Under the pieces are notes generated by a model. It was not told where the DNA came from. It was given only the letters and a program-made list of their open reading frames with translations, and ran no database searches. This document shows, in pieces, positions 47,268 to 59,526 of a stretch of 64,000 nt of DNA. Where the stretch lies: contig JAWNGF010000006.1 of assembly GCA_037039685.1 (NCBI GenBank), positions 1,984,001 through 2,048,000 of the forward strand, in the 5' to 3' direction. Numbering within the stretch: position 1 is the first letter of the stretch; every line of letters starts with the position of its first letter. The position numbers and the translations under genes were made by a program. Source of the stretch: Ceratobasidium sp. AG-K. Taxonomy: Eukaryota; Basidiomycota; Agaricomycetes; Cantharellales; Ceratobasidiaceae.

Positions 47268-48076
47268 CTACGAGGCTTTCGTGTTTGTCTCGTCCCCAAC
47301 CGCTAGTGCCTTTTTGGCCGTTTCTGCTTCCCGCGCAATAATTTGCTCTCCTACCGCCTTGATCCGCTCACCTACGGGTGCCACACCCTCCCCACCAACT
47401 TGTACCTCCCTCAATGCGCCCCCAACCTCCTTCAACCGTTGCTCCCCGATCCCAACCGGACATCTCTCCCACCGTACAACTCGCATCCCGACTCCCGGCA
47501 TCATATGTTCTTCGAGATATCTCAACCAAACATTCACCACGTCCGGGTGCGCATTCCACACCTTAACCGCGCGCTTGTGTGTCTTGCGTTCAAAGTTTTC
47601 TTGCGCCTTTTTGAAGATAAAGGGCGATTTAGGCACGGTGAAGAGGGAGCGTTGAGTGGTAGTCTGGCTGGGTGGGACAGTGGGATATTTAGAGCAAGTG
47701 CAGCGTGGTAGGCAAAGTGAAGGAAGAATTCGAGATTGGGCGCATAATAGGTTCGGAAATGGAGCAGGGCGACAGGGTGGGTACGAGGGACGTCTAGGAC
47801 CCCAGGCTTGAGGAGAGATTTGGGTGGAACTGATATGTCAAAGGGAGGTGGGGTGTAGTTAGATATAGAGCCCGCAGAGGGTTCGGGAGGGTTTGCCAGG
47901 GCTTGCGGCATTGATTTGGACGCATTCTCACTAGCATAGATGTTAGTTTATTCCAGGCAACGCAAGCTAGGGCGTTACATTTCTGCCCTCCACGAGCGGG
48001 AAGTGCTAATCAGACGTAACGAATAAGTCGGTGCCCGTGCGATGGGTAGCCGGAAGGAGAGGATGCGAGCAAGCAT
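47268..48076 (-). CDS. RSM10: Mitochondrial ribosomal protein uS10, with a one-base frame break
   Basis: Small-subunit mitoribosomal protein uS10m. Exon 1 (48076-47979) encodes a clear mitochondrial presequence rich in Arg and Ser (LARILSFRLPIARAPTYS). Exon 2 starts at 47930. The S10 domain reads HPVALLHFRTYYAPNLEFF and LALNIPLSHPARLP. Family homology then demands TQRSLFTVPKSPFIFKK, which is present but in the next phase, then NFERKTHKRAVKVWNAHPD and GVGMRVVRWERCPVGIGEQ, ending at 47268. The shift lies at about 47655-47662, equivalent to one missing base in a Pro codon. No intron of plausible size explains it. As this protein is normally essential, sequence or assembly error is likely; otherwise the locus is a broken copy or uses frameshifting. 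The C-terminal extension is typical of fungi. Confidence 0.85.
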
Positions 48077-48502
48077 GAGGGATGGCAAACGCAAAGAGAA
48101 ATATAGAGTCACGTGACCAATCGCCTGGCTTCTAAACACTTCGCCCGGTAAACCATTGGACACCAGCAACCTCATTCCTGCCCTTGCTCCGTTTAGGGTT
48201 GAATATGGTTTGAATTGAATGGAGTTGTTGTCGCTCATGAGTTACGAGGATTGTTCTCGTGGGCCTCCGTTATTCACACGCCCGACTCGTTCACACATTG
48301 TATAGATTAAGCAGCTAAATTGCCAGTAAAGTATCGTGTAAGACTATGAAGGCCCAAATGGATGCTAAAAAGTCCAGGTACCACAGCAACAGTGCACATG
48401 CAGCGAAAACAAAGGCCCATGCGGTAAATCATGATATATTGGTACAGATAATCGCAAACCCGTAAACAAAACACACAAGACACAGCCCGGCATGTGTTCG
48501 CT
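48077..48502. other. Intergenic, no supported gene
   Basis: About 430 bases between uS10m and the cytochrome b561 gene, both on the minus strand. No recognisable feature. Confidence 0.4.
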
Positions 48503-49621
48503 TTAGGCCATCTTCAAGTTAGCATCAGGCCGAGGCGAGTTGACATCCGAGGTCGCAACACTTTCGTACTTTTCGTGAGACGAGGCCTTGACGTTTTGCA
48601 TGCGGGCACGTTCCTGCGCCCATTGCCGTTTGAGAAGGAACAGACCGCCCAAATACAAAACAGGGATAATCTTGGAAAGCCTATCAGTGGGTTGATAGGC
48701 TAATACCGCATATAACTCACCACAATCCAAGCCTTCCAAGCTCTGTTGACGCTCTCAGCGGCGGCCTGACCACGCTTGGCCGGCCATTCAATCGTGTATC
48801 CGCGGCGTACTTGGACAGAGGCCATAATGCACATGCTGACTCCCCAAAACGCATGGAGGAGCGCGTACCAGGGGCGAGCCTTGATCGGGTGTCTCGTGTC
48901 GGGCTGACCAGGCTTCGCCTCCGCGCTTCCCAGTGCGACCGAGGGAGTGCTAGCAGTGAGAACCCCAAGAGTAACTTGGATCCAATACATCAGGAATAGC
49001 GTTAGGCCGATCTTGGTATGTGGGACAAGCCATTGGCCGTTGTATTTGGCCAAGTGGACTCCGGCTCCAAAGCCCACACAAATGACGGGGAAAACGATGA
49101 GTTGAACTAGTGCATGCGCAGATAGCCAGCCCTTGAGTGGCAAAAACGCCCGAAGGTAGCGAGCTGTGAGGGAGCCCAGCGGTAGCATTACTAGAAATGA
49201 AAGAGCCTTTGCAAAATAATAAGCATGTCAGCACGTTACTATAAGAGTGTAGGTGGGTAGTGGGCACGAGATTCCCGGTCCTAGTTTGGACTGAGGGAAA
49301 CCGAACGTGGCTCTCGAATAACTGGGAGCGAGCATACTCAAATATCGCTCGATGCCAACGCCACTGAAAAGAGAGCAAGTTACACTTACCATACACCATC
49401 CGTGAATGCGTGTCTTTACCACATTATGTCAGCTCATTATTAAAAACGACTCAAGCTACACACACCCATCGAACTTGCTCCCACGAGGAATTCTCCGGAA
49501 TAGCTATGGATAAAATAAGTGCACGGTTACATAACGTGCCACAAATACACTTACGGGCTCCCTGGGCGGCTACAGTGGCGGCTAAGGCCAACGTGAGCGC
49601 TGGAATGGCCATACGGTGCAT
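48503..49621 (-). CDS. Cytochrome b561-domain membrane protein
   Basis: Transmembrane di-haem protein that passes electrons across membranes, here without a preceding DOMON or cellobiose-dehydrogenase-like domain. A signal peptide (MHRMAIPALTLALAATVAAQ) is followed by two short exons and then the b561 core. The four predicted haem-ligand histidines are in RIHGWCM, LSAHALVQL, LVPHTKIGL and YALLHAFWG. Intervening helices are LSFLVMLPLGSLTARYL, LIVFPVICVGFGAGVHLA, TLFLMYWIQVTLGVL and CIMASVQV, with a last helix IIPVLYLGGLFLL encoded in the final exon. The tail is polar and ends PDANLKMA. The splice of the tiny second and third exons is inferred from frame continuity. A soluble domain may have been lost, or this is the stand-alone subtype. 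Confidence 0.82.
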
Positions 49622-51159
49622 GGTGTTCAAGTTCAAGTTACCCGGGGTGAATTATCCACTGGTAGGGTAGATACTTATGGACGAGAAAGGAAGGGCTGTG
49701 CGGAGAAAGGAGGCCGTGCGAATGAAGCGGGTATCAGCGCCGAGCCGAGATGAATAGATAGAACATGGTGCACCTGTCAGTCCGCTTTTCGACCACGGGC
49801 CTCTCGAAATCGCGAAGACGAAGTTGAGAAAACGTGTGCTGGGCGCCTTTTACATTCCTTTGTTTGGGCAGAGGATGCCAGGTTGGCTGGGTCAACATTC
49901 CTCGACCCTATATTGGTAATCCGACTGGCATCATTCGACCAATCATCACCGGCGAGTTGCACCTCGGAACGAATGAACCAGGCAGGGACTAATTACTCAC
50001 GTTCACTAAAGTTTGATGTTCCGCCCAAGTAATCAGTGAACGAAGTTCAACGAACACATGTGTGTCGATCATGTCTTTGATGCGAAAGTAGCTCATGGCG
50101 TGAATAGGGCACTGCCCTTGGGTCCACAGCGCATTGGCACAGCGCACTCATATCTATATCAAGGCAGTTAGCCTGAAGCTCGCGCAATAGCAGCCAAACT
50201 CTAGAGATAGCACCAGTGGCAAGCCGTGAGGTTTGGTTGCTCCCAAGTGTGTGTGTGTTTCGACTACCATCGCACTGGCGACAACAGGTTTCAAGGAGCC
50301 ATGAAATGACATACATGTTGATCCCACCAATTTTGTCCACCGAACTAGTCGTACGGTGCCTCACAGTGAGTGCGAACATGGCAAAATTGGACCAACAAGT
50401 GCCCTCGATAGATCGTCATGGCATGTGAGCTGTGAAACAGGTAAATTTAGGACGGGATTCTTGTTGGCCGCCGGATATCCTCGCATCTGCTTCGATGATT
50501 ATAGCTGGCCAACCCAGTTCAGATGCGTTTGTGGCAAGTCCTCAAAGACGACGATGCTCCGAGGCGCCAACAAAGAAGGGGAGCGTCAGTCGCGCGGAGC
50601 CGGGGTTAGGACGACCGAGGAAGGCGAGGCAACGCATATAGTTCAGATTTAATCAGCGGGCGTTGGAATTCTATGACTTGCTGATCGAGGTCTCGTAGTT
50701 GGTCACCCTACTGTAAGCCTTTCGGAATCACAGGGATACTTGGTTTGTGTCACTGTTCGGATCGGCAACTTCCAGTCCTAGGTACAAGCGGTTAGTTGCG
50801 AGGTTTAGATCTCAACGGCGTATGGAATCGGGCCCGAGATACTAAAAACATATGAACCGGGATGAAAACAAGCGAGAGAGGATTAAATAAATTTAACTTT
50901 CGTGGCTTTGAGGGTGTCTCGGTCCAAGTAATGATAAGATAGCATCGTGGGAGATCTAATCTAATATGATCGGCGTTAAGAGCGCGCTAACAACGGCCAG
51001 TGTCCTCCACCGAACGGTCACAACGTTGAAGTGAGGCTACAACGGTCCTCGGTGGCAAGACTTTCTTGGTCTCAGTACGGGAAATTGAAGGCACATTATC
51101 GTAAGTTGTGTAAATTTCTTGACCTAGGCATCACCCCTAAGCATGGGTTTCAGGTCGTC
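49622..51159. other. Divergent intergenic region, no supported gene
   Basis: About 1.5 kb between divergently transcribed b561 (-) and SUS1 (+) genes. Frames on both strands near 50047-50640 show no homology. It must contain both promoters. Confidence 0.45.
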
Positions 51160-51629
51160 ATGTCAAAGAGTTATGGTGCAGACGTGGATATGGATGAAGT
51201 TGAGACACTACGGAAGGAGATTCAGGAGCGGATGATGCGTAGTCAGGATTGGGACAGGTAAGCATTTATTCATGGCTGGGGTTGGGCTAGGACTGATCAC
51301 GGCACAGACTTATGCGGGCACTCCGAGTGCATTTGCAGGACAGGGGATGGTACGACCAGGTTACTAGCAGGGCTCAAGGTATGGTCTTCCTTTCGCTCAC
51401 TGAATATGGCCCGAGCTCATTCATGGTTGTAGAGGCGGCTGCGGCGTCAGAAAAACCTCGTTTCAACGACATTTACTCTTCCATTCGCGAGTTTGCCATC
51501 GGTATGCCTTATCCTCGAGTGTTTCTCCAAGTTCTAATGTTTGTAGTAGATTCGTGTCCTCCAGATGTTCAGACTGAGCTCATCAAACAAATCCGGGCAT
51601 TTATTGCGGCCCACGTCGTCGACCAGTGA
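51160..51629 (+). CDS. SUS1: Sus1/ENY2 transcription and mRNA export factor, 105 aa
   Basis: Shared subunit of the SAGA deubiquitinase module and the TREX-2 mRNA export complex at the nuclear pore. Four small exons: 51160-51257, 51308-51378, 51433-51501 and 51550-51629 (106 codons). Family features are the helical LRVHLQDRGWYDQV, then DIYSSIREFAI, and the C-terminal PPDVQTELIKQIRAFIAAH, matching the ENY2 pattern of L-x-x-x-L-x-x-x-G-W and L-x-x-I-R-x-F-x-x-x-H. An in-frame upstream Met at 51031 exists, but the Met of MSKSYGADVDMDE gives the usual length. Several introns in so short a gene is typical of this family; introns in yeast SUS1 are regulatory, which may or may not apply here. Confidence 0.88.
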
Positions 51630-51894
51630 CACCGATTCTGGAACGAAATTTCTCCATTACTTTGATACCCACGTTACATTAATTTCATGTATTGTTTTAG
51701 TTTTGGCACTGTCAGACACGTCTGTGAAAAAGGCATGTTTGTTGTGTCATGTTGTCAACCTGACCCAAATCGGCTCAAATGACGTCTGATTGCGACTCCT
51801 TCCCTTCACGACAGCCCTTAGACGCGTCTCTCTCACGAGGTATGTCGCGCGCTGGCTGCGCACTGTAAACAACGACAGAGATCGCTAATCATCA

Positions 51895-54800
51895 ATGAAA
51901 GTAATGAGCACAACAGCCAACCCCAAAGCGCACCATTATGCTAAACAACTCGAAGGAGCACTCTGTCGTGGAGCCTGGCTGGACCAACATCCGACTAAGG
52001 ACTACAAATCAAACCTATTAAGTTGGGAAGAGACTATTCGAAAGTTTAAAAAGCATTGTCCGGGCCACGATGGTAAGTCCCCGGACTACGTGTGCGAGTT
52101 GATTCTTAGTTGGTGTAGCTTTTGCGACGATCGCAGTGCAAACACAGACTTTGGCTACACTCTTGTTGAAGCCTGAACGGCGAATATCGTCCGATGGAGT
52201 ACCTCCACCACCCGAGATTAAGTTGACTCCAGAGGGACTGGACGGCGATGCGGACGTGTCTAGAGCTCCGTTTTCCTTGAATCTCGACCAAGAGTATCTT
52301 ATTCCAGAAGACAAGCGAGAAGAGGCTCGGATGGCCCTCGTCGCGCTAAGCGGAGAGGACGAAAAGGTCAAGGACACTTGGGTGAGCATCTTCAACTTGC
52401 CTCCTTTTTATTCTAATCACTCGACGTTAGAGTACAACAGTTCTGCGCGCCTTTTTTGCCTATACACTCGACAAGCCTCAGCGCGCGCTCAAGATCCTTG
52501 GCACTGTACACCTAGACAGCCCTATTCCTCAGTCCCCTTCGGCCCTCACCGAACCAGCACAAAGCACAGGGTCACATTTCGTACCCAGCACGACCCTCAG
52601 CACACATTCCACAACCGCAACCCAATCCTTATCCACCAGCACCGGCTCAGCCTTGCAAATGATCCTCTCACGTACGGGGAGCATTGCGAGTAGCGTTGGC
52701 GCACCTGGCCAAGCACACACACCCTTTTCATGGGGCGCCGTGGAACATATTCGAACGAGATGTATACAAGGGATGTCCTATGAGCGGCTGATGGATGGAG
52801 TAGCTGCGGGCGCAGCTTATGAGGCGGCGTTGCCGTTGATTGCTGCGTTTACGCCCAAGCCCGGAGAGCAGGGCATATTTGAGCCACGAAGAGAGCTGTG
52901 GAGATGGGTCGAGATGGTGCTTTATCGGGCTAGCGTGGTGGCTGCTACGTATCAGTAGGTGCCGCGAGTTGAGCCAAAAACTGGAACTAATCCTTGGCGT
53001 AGGGGTCCCGAAGATGCAGCTCGATTCATGCGGGTGTACAGCATTTTTGCCGCGTTTTGGCCTCCTACTTTTCGACCACACCACCGATCCACCTTGTATA
53101 CCTTATACATCCGAACACTCTGTCTTTCTGACACTAGAGGAACCTTGGCGTGGCGAGAAGAGGCGCGTCGGGTTGTTAGTGAGGCGCGGGCCCTGTTAGG
53201 AGCTACGACAGTGTTTCCCCGTGCCGGCCAGGTCAACCACAAAGTGCTCGACTTTGCGGATGGATGCGTCGCCCTATGGGAAGCTGGAGGCCAACATGAG
53301 GAGGACGCAGTTTGGATTACTGATGCAAGTACACTCATCTACCCCATTACTCTCGCCTAACCCGCATTGTAGACACTTTGGTGGTCCACCCGCCTAACGT
53401 TCCACTCTCATCGCATCCTCCGACAACTCTCGCTTATCCTATTCTCAACTCCAGAACCAGACATCAATGTTGCCCGACGAATGTTCCAACAATACGTTCG
53501 TCTCGTACGGACTGCGCGACTCACATCTCCTGGCGATGTCGACCTTCAGCTCAAACGACGACCAACTGACGAACCTGCTCGACATCCCGAGCAAATTGCC
53601 AAGGAAGAAATCGCCGACGCGGATGACGAGACAATCAGGGCACGCATGAGCGAGGAACAAAGCGCCCGCGAGGTGGAAAAGATTCGGCAGGGCGACGTGG
53701 ACGAGCCGCCAGTGTTTGTGGACGCTTTAGTTCGAGGTGCGAGGATGTTGGTTCGGGCGGTGGAAGAGTTGGGGGTGCAGGACGCATTGGCCGAGGCGCA
53801 GGACACGGTTTCGCTTGCGCTAGAGATCGTTGAGGATGAAAAGACGCACCTAGGAAGGGATGATGTGCTGAGGGCAAGGGTGTACAAAGTCGCAGGAATT
53901 GTGGAAGCGTTGTGTGCTGCCAAAGGTGAGCATTGAGTGCACCTCACTGGCTGTGTTGACACCGGACCAGAACTCGACCCGGCAACTCGGCCCAAGCGTC
54001 AGTCGGCAGCGCTCAAGCACCTCACCAAGGCCGCCACTTTGGATCCCAACTCGGCAGACACATACTATCACCTGTCGTTCGTTCAGGCCGAAGCACGCGC
54101 GACATCAGACGCAATCATGAGCGCACGTCAAGCCGTTGAACGTGCACCCCGAGATGTGCGAGGATGGCACTTGCTCGGGCTCCTCTTGACCGCGACGGAA
54201 GACTGGATGGGGGCTCGAGCGGTTGTCGAGCTTGGAATCGCAAACGGCGAGGAAATCGAGGACGAACAAGCTTTGCAGGCCGAGACGGGTACAATTACTG
54301 GTGGAGCTGCCGATGGTCTAGTGGTCAAGGACTTTGGAGTTGGCGAGACGCGGTCAGACTCTCCACAAGGCATCCCATCTCAACCGCGCGGGAATTTCCC
54401 AGCAATCGTACCCCCCACTGGCGTTCTTCCGCACTCGTACACCCTGCACGCGCTAGCTACCGGCGATCATGATACAAGTCCCTCCAAGCTTCGACTATTT
54501 GCGGCTGCAACGCAGATTCGGTTAACGCATATGGCGATCATAGAGCACATTGAAGGTCCGGACGGGGCGGCTGGAATGTGGCCCAGCGTGTTTGCATGGT
54601 ACGCTGCGCACGCACCGAGCACGCTCCAGGTGGTTCCGAGTGGAAGTTTGCGTAAGTGGATTAGTCTCACCAAGTGCCCCTGCTAACTCGACGTAGATAC
54701 TGGGTCGATAGGACATGGCGAAGAGCCTAGCATTGGGTCCGAAGGCGTTCCTCGGATGGAAGTGTCTCCCGCATCACCCACCGATGATTACGACGAAAAG

Positions 54801-55743
54801 GAGAAGGACAAAGACAAGGAAAAGAGCGGGAAGCATCTTGATTTGCACAAGAAGTTGCTGAGCAAGAGTCATCGCCACGTGCATGAGCTGTCGAGACGGA
54901 TCAATCCCAAAGCTAGGCGGATAATCAGTACCGCCCCTGCTTCTCGAGCTGGTTCGAGTAAGTTTGCTATTTTTATCCAGCCAACTGGCGCTGACCCGCA
55001 ACAAAGTGTCCGAGCCATATCAGGCCAGCTCTATTCATTCACGACATTTACATCGACGACCATCTCCCACAGCGTCCACGTACTTTGATGGTGATACAGA
55101 TTTCGACCCGCTCAGTATGACTTCGAGCACGATAACTTCACATACAAACGAGACGAACGCTACGAATACTGGAACGATGCGATCCACTCGTACATTCGAG
55201 TCGGACACCACAGTCATTCACTCCCCGACCGCGTCTTCGCGTGCGGAATCCCTCGAACGGCGGCTGTTGTCTGACATTTGGCTTGCATCCGCAGCCACGT
55301 TCCACCGCTCGAGCCGCCCTGCGGAAACGCAAGCGGCGATTGCCGAGGCTGAATGGCTGGACGAGGCAAATCCGGGCGTTTGGGTGCAATTTGGACTGTA
55401 CCTAGGTCAGGGAGAGCGCGCGATTGAGTCGATGCACAAGGCCCTGGTAATTGAGCCCGAACATGTCGCTGCAGTTGTACACCTCTGCCAGATCTACCTC
55501 AATTCGGGGGCAGATGGCGAGGGCAAGAGCTCGGTTGGGGGAACAGACATGGCGGTCGGTATGTTAAATCAGATCACACAGGGAGCTGGGTGGGACGCAG
55601 CCGAGGCCTGGTATCTCCTCGGACGGGCATGTGGTATGCAAGGCCGACGAGAGCGGCAACGAGCGTGTTTAGCGCATGCTTTACGTCTCGAGGAAAGCAA
55701 GACCGTGCGAAGTGTGAGGGGAGTGCTACCGCGGTGTCTGTAG
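51895..55743 (+). CDS. YPP1: Ypp1/TTC7-like TPR protein
   Basis: Scaffold of the plasma-membrane phosphatidylinositol 4-kinase complex (Stt4-Efr3-Ypp1 in yeast; TTC7 in animals), by architecture. Starts MKVMSTTANPKAHHYAKQLE (a second Met three codons on is equally possible). About eight exons give more than 1000 residues. An N-terminal all-helical region contains WEETIRKFKKHCPGHD, AFATIAVQTQTLATLLLKPE and SWGAVEHIRTRCIQGMSYER. TPR-like units follow: HLTKAATLDPNSADTYYHLS, WHLLGLLLTATEDWMGARAV, WLDEANPGVWVQFGLYLG and IESMHKALVIEPEHVAAVVH. Between them is a disordered Ser/Lys/Asp-rich linker with DEKEKDKDKEKSGKHLD. The stop is at 55741-55743. The C-terminal LGRACGMQGRRERQRACLAH repeat is characteristic of the family. 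Exact inner splice sites are approximate. Confidence 0.82.
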
Positions 55744-56194
55744 GCGGGAGCTATTGTGGTGTAAACGCATGATACAATGCTTAATAGAGACGGAATCAAG
55801 AGGGACCAGTGAGATCTGATGCTTCTCTTCATTACATTACTGCTCCCGTCGTGATAGCTAGCCGAGTGACTCGATTAGGGCCGGGAATAACGGATTAGGG
55901 GCTCTCACAAACACAGGTATATGCGTCGTCTCGTCACTTTTGCGGTCATTGCCTTGGCGGCCTTCGGTTGTGGAAATGAACCGACGCCCGGTGCCCTGTA
56001 TATTGGCAAAGGCGCGTGGTGCCCTGATGACTAATCAGGGGGCCCCATGCATCCCCTCGATTTCTCAGCGATGATTGGTGCGGGGAAGCGGGGAGATTTG
56101 GTTGCCGACGTCCGGAAAGCTTGGCAGAGGCTCGTGACATACGCATATACCGTATAAAAGGTCACGTTGCTCGGTTCTCGACTTCCTCACCGCC
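55744..56194. other. Intergenic, promoter of the permease gene
   Basis: About 450 bases. A TATAAAAGG string at 56154-56162, about 40 bases upstream of the ATG at 56195, is a plausible TATA box; otherwise nothing is recognised. Confidence 0.5.
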
Positions 56195-58022
56195 ATGGCT
56201 TCTCCCACCAGTTCTCAGCACGAAAAACATCAGGAGAAACAGCTCGAGTTCACTGACGAGGCTGTCACCGGTGGCTTTGACGATGCCCGCGATCGCAAGC
56301 TGGTGTAAGTCCCTCGTAAAATTGAGTAAACGCCACTGACTCGACGCAGGCGTCGCATTGACTGGCGCCTAATGCCCATTCTTTGCGTTCTCTACGCGCT
56401 CTCGCTCATCGATCGTGTCAACCTTGGGAGCGCCCGCGTCGAAGGCCTCGGTGTTACCCTGAAGTTTGAAGGTTACAAGAACAACAAGTACTCGATCGCC
56501 CTCCTTGTGTTTTTCATCGGATACTTCTTGTTCGAACTTCCCTCGACGCTTGTTTTGCGCCGCCTCCACCCCCGCAACTTTTTGACCCTCATCATCGTGC
56601 TCTGGGGCGCCACCACTCTCGGCATGGGTTTCGTAAAGAGTTGGAAAACGCTTGCCGTCTGCCGCGCGTTCCTGGGTGCCCTCGAGGCTGGCTTCTTCCC
56701 GGCCTGCGTGTACCTGATTTCTTCCTGGTACAAGCGTTACGAGGTTCAAGTTCGCCTATCGGTGTTTTACATGTCTAGCGGTTAGTCGCCCTGGTATTCA
56801 AAATTCCAATTCACCCCTGACTCTTGCTTCTAGTTCTGGCCTCTGGCTTTGCGTCCATCTTGGCCTACGGCCTTGCTCGCATGCATGGTCTTGGCGGGCT
56901 CGAGGGTTGGCGCTGGATCTTTATCATGCTCGGCATTGTCACCATTGTTGCCGGCTGTATTGGCTGGCTCCTCATTGTTGATTTCCCTGACAAGGCCGAA
57001 TTCTTGACCGAGGAAGAGCGCAAGCATGGTGAGCACACATCATAAATGATCTGGAGCTTAAAACTAAGCGCCGCGCAGTCATTCGTCGTTTGGACCGCGA
57101 CCGCGGAGATGGTGAACATGACCCCCTTACGACCCAAAAGGTCATTTCGCACTTGATGGACTGGAAGATCTGGACGCTCTCGATTGCATTTGCATGCTCG
57201 ACCATGCCGGCCTACTCCTTGGCGTACTTCATGTGGGTACATTCCAAGCAATTTACGATTTGATATTGACGCAACCCTGCAGTCCTATCATTCTGCGCGG
57301 CCTTGGATTCTCTGTTGCACTTTCCAACATTCTCGTTGCCCCGCCATATGTCGTCGCCGTTCTTCTTGCCCTCACGACCTCTTGGGTAGGTTTGCTTGCA
57401 TTCCTTTACCACAATGCCTAACATTTCTGTCGTCCGTAGTGGTCTGACAAGATCCGCCTACGCACTCCATTCATTATTGTGCACTCGATCATTGCCATTG
57501 TTGGATTCACAATTGTCCTTCATGCGCCCAAGAACGGTGTCAAGTTGTTCGGTACCTTCCTTGCTGTCGCTGGAACTCAGCCGCAGATGCCATTCGTCAT
57601 TGGTCTCCTCCAAAACAAGTGAGTTTATACTTTGCACAAGGTAAACCTGGCAGCATACTGATATCCGGATAGCATTGTGAGCAGCTCCAAGCGTGCAGTC
57701 GCCTCCGGTGTCCAGGTCGCGTTCGGTGCGATTGGCGGTATTGCGGCATCTACTGTCTAGTGAGTCCTCTGGTTCGGCCGCCCTGTCTCCTTCTAACCAA
57801 CTCCCTTCCAGCCAAGAGAAAGACGCGCCTCGCTACGTCAGCGGTCTCCGCGCGACCATTGCTTTCCACGCCGGACTGATCGTCACCGTATGCGCAGTCG
57901 CAGCTGCGTTCCACATGCGCAACAAGGAACTCGACCGCGAGGCTGCAGGTCGTTCGCAAGCCGAGCTCGACGCGATGAGCGAGAAGGAGCGTGCGTTGGC
58001 GTTGTGGAGACATACTGTGTAA
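56195..58022 (+). CDS. MFS permease, anion:cation symporter family (allantoate/nicotinate permease-like), 489 aa
   Basis: Plasma-membrane transporter of organic anions such as vitamins or allantoate; substrate uncertain. Eight exons: 56195-56304, 56350-56780, 56834-57028, 57079-57232, 57283-57385, 57440-57618, 57673-57759 and 57812-58022 (490 codons). Family marks are RRIDWRLMPILCVLYALSLI followed by DRVNLGSARVEG (helix 1), GYFLFELPSTLVLRRLHPR, RAFLGALEAGFFPACVYLIS, SSWYKRYEVQVRLSVFYMS, LEGWRWIFIMLGI, DFPDKAEFLTEEE and a late SSSKRAVASGVQVAFGAIGG. Twelve helices are recognisable. The C-terminal cytoplasmic tail is long and charged (NKELDREAAGRSQAELDAMS). A TATA-like sequence lies close upstream. 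All motifs are intact. Confidence 0.92.
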
Positions 58023-58253
58023 TGTGTATTGGGTTTGTGATGACTGAGATGGGATGTATTGTTTATTGGTTACGACAATGTTATGTTTGGGTTTCATGAT
58101 CTACTTTGACGTTCGTCGTGCACGATAAGGTTCGGTCAGGTTCACAAAATACGGGGAACCACATGGTTATTCGGCGGACGCTCGCTCGATGGATTTTTGA
58201 GATGACATCACGTGTTGATCGCGAACCGAATTTATTGCTTGTTGACGTCCTCG

Positions 58254-59438
58254 ATGAGCCTTGCCTCTCGGCTTACTATCGCGGGTATCGGGCTCACGAG
58301 CAGGGCTTTCCTCAACACAGCTTGCGCCGGTGTTACTGTCAATGGACTCGAGCATCTCCTGGGCGCTCTGGACGAGGGGGATAGAAGGGATCGGGGCGTA
58401 ATTACAGGTGCGTTTATTGGCCAGAACAGTTATTGTAACTAACACTTGTATAGTATCTAACCACATCTCGGTGTATGTATATTCACTTGTACGATACATA
58501 GCTCCTCATTGACTCGATGCAGAGTCGACGACCCCGTCAGTTGGGGCGCCCTCCCTATCCGACAGTGTATTCTCAATCCACGAAATACGCGATGGACACT
58601 TGGAGCATCCGACATCATGTTTACAAATCCGTGAGTCCCCTCCTCCCATCGAGCAAACGTCTCACTCGAGGCGCAGGGTATACAACTGGTTCTTTCGCAA
58701 CGGCCAAGTGATCGAGACCATCCGTGGTGCAGGCGTGCACCAGCCAGCAGTAGATACCGCGGTAGCGAAATTAAACTCTGGGGCATGGGTGCGATCCGAT
58801 TCCATACCCTCACGCCCAGCCCACCGACATGTTTGACAGATCCATGTGTTTCCTGAAGGCAAAGTAAACCAAGAGTCTTGCCAGCCCGATGGAAAGTTGA
58901 TCCGATTCAAGTGGGGCGTGTGGGTGATGGTTTCATTTCGCCAACTTGGTGGTGCTGATGGTGCGCAGCGGTCGAATGATCATGTCGACGATCAAAACTC
59001 CTGTGATTATACCCATGCATATATCGGGTACGTGTTGAGCTTGGTTGGAGCATATATCCCTCAAGCTGTGTGGCTTTAATGATAGGTCTCGAAAAGGTGA
59101 TGCCCGAGCCCCGACGATTCAAGTTTCTGCCCCGTCCGGGGCATCATGTTACTATCACGTTTGGGAATCCGAGCGGATTGACGAAACAAGCTGACGAGCT
59201 GGTGCAGAAATGGCGAGCGGGTCGGCCGTCTGTGGGCACTGTGGCGGGCGTGGTGTCTGATGTCACAGAGAGTTCAGGTGGCGATCTCGATACAGCCCGC
59301 CTATCTGGGGAAACCCGTCGACGGGCGATGAGCGATCTAAAAGGGATAGATTGGACGGATGAGGAACGAGCACGCGTGGACATCGTGGCTCTTTTGCAGC
59401 AAGGCGTGGCTGATCTAGCTTCAGCTCTGCATCGCTAG
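58254..59438 (+). CDS. TAZ1: Tafazzin-type phospholipid-lysophospholipid transacylase, 294 aa
   Basis: Remodels cardiolipin at mitochondrial membranes. Seven exons: 58254-58407, 58454-58472, 58523-58630, 58677-58788, 58840-58919, 58969-59027 and 59086-59438 (295 codons). The catalytic acyltransferase motif H-x(4)-D (SNHISV-VDDP) is built across the 19-base second exon. FRNGQVIETIRGAGVHQ, the second motif HVFPEGKVNQE, and GRMIMSTIKTPVIIPMHISG are all present. The C-terminus is ordinary and charged. The N-terminal LASRLTIAGIGLTSRAFL is the usual membrane-inserting segment. The product is a little shorter than yeast Taz1. The gene is followed, tail to tail, by a methyltransferase gene on the other strand with only about 90 bases between stop codons. 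Confidence 0.9.
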
Positions 59439-59526
59439 AGTGGATTTCGCCTGGGCAAACTCCTTGCGGTTGGTTCATGTGTAATTTATTCAAGGTTAAT
59501 TTTAGACACTGAACAGATCGGGAAGT

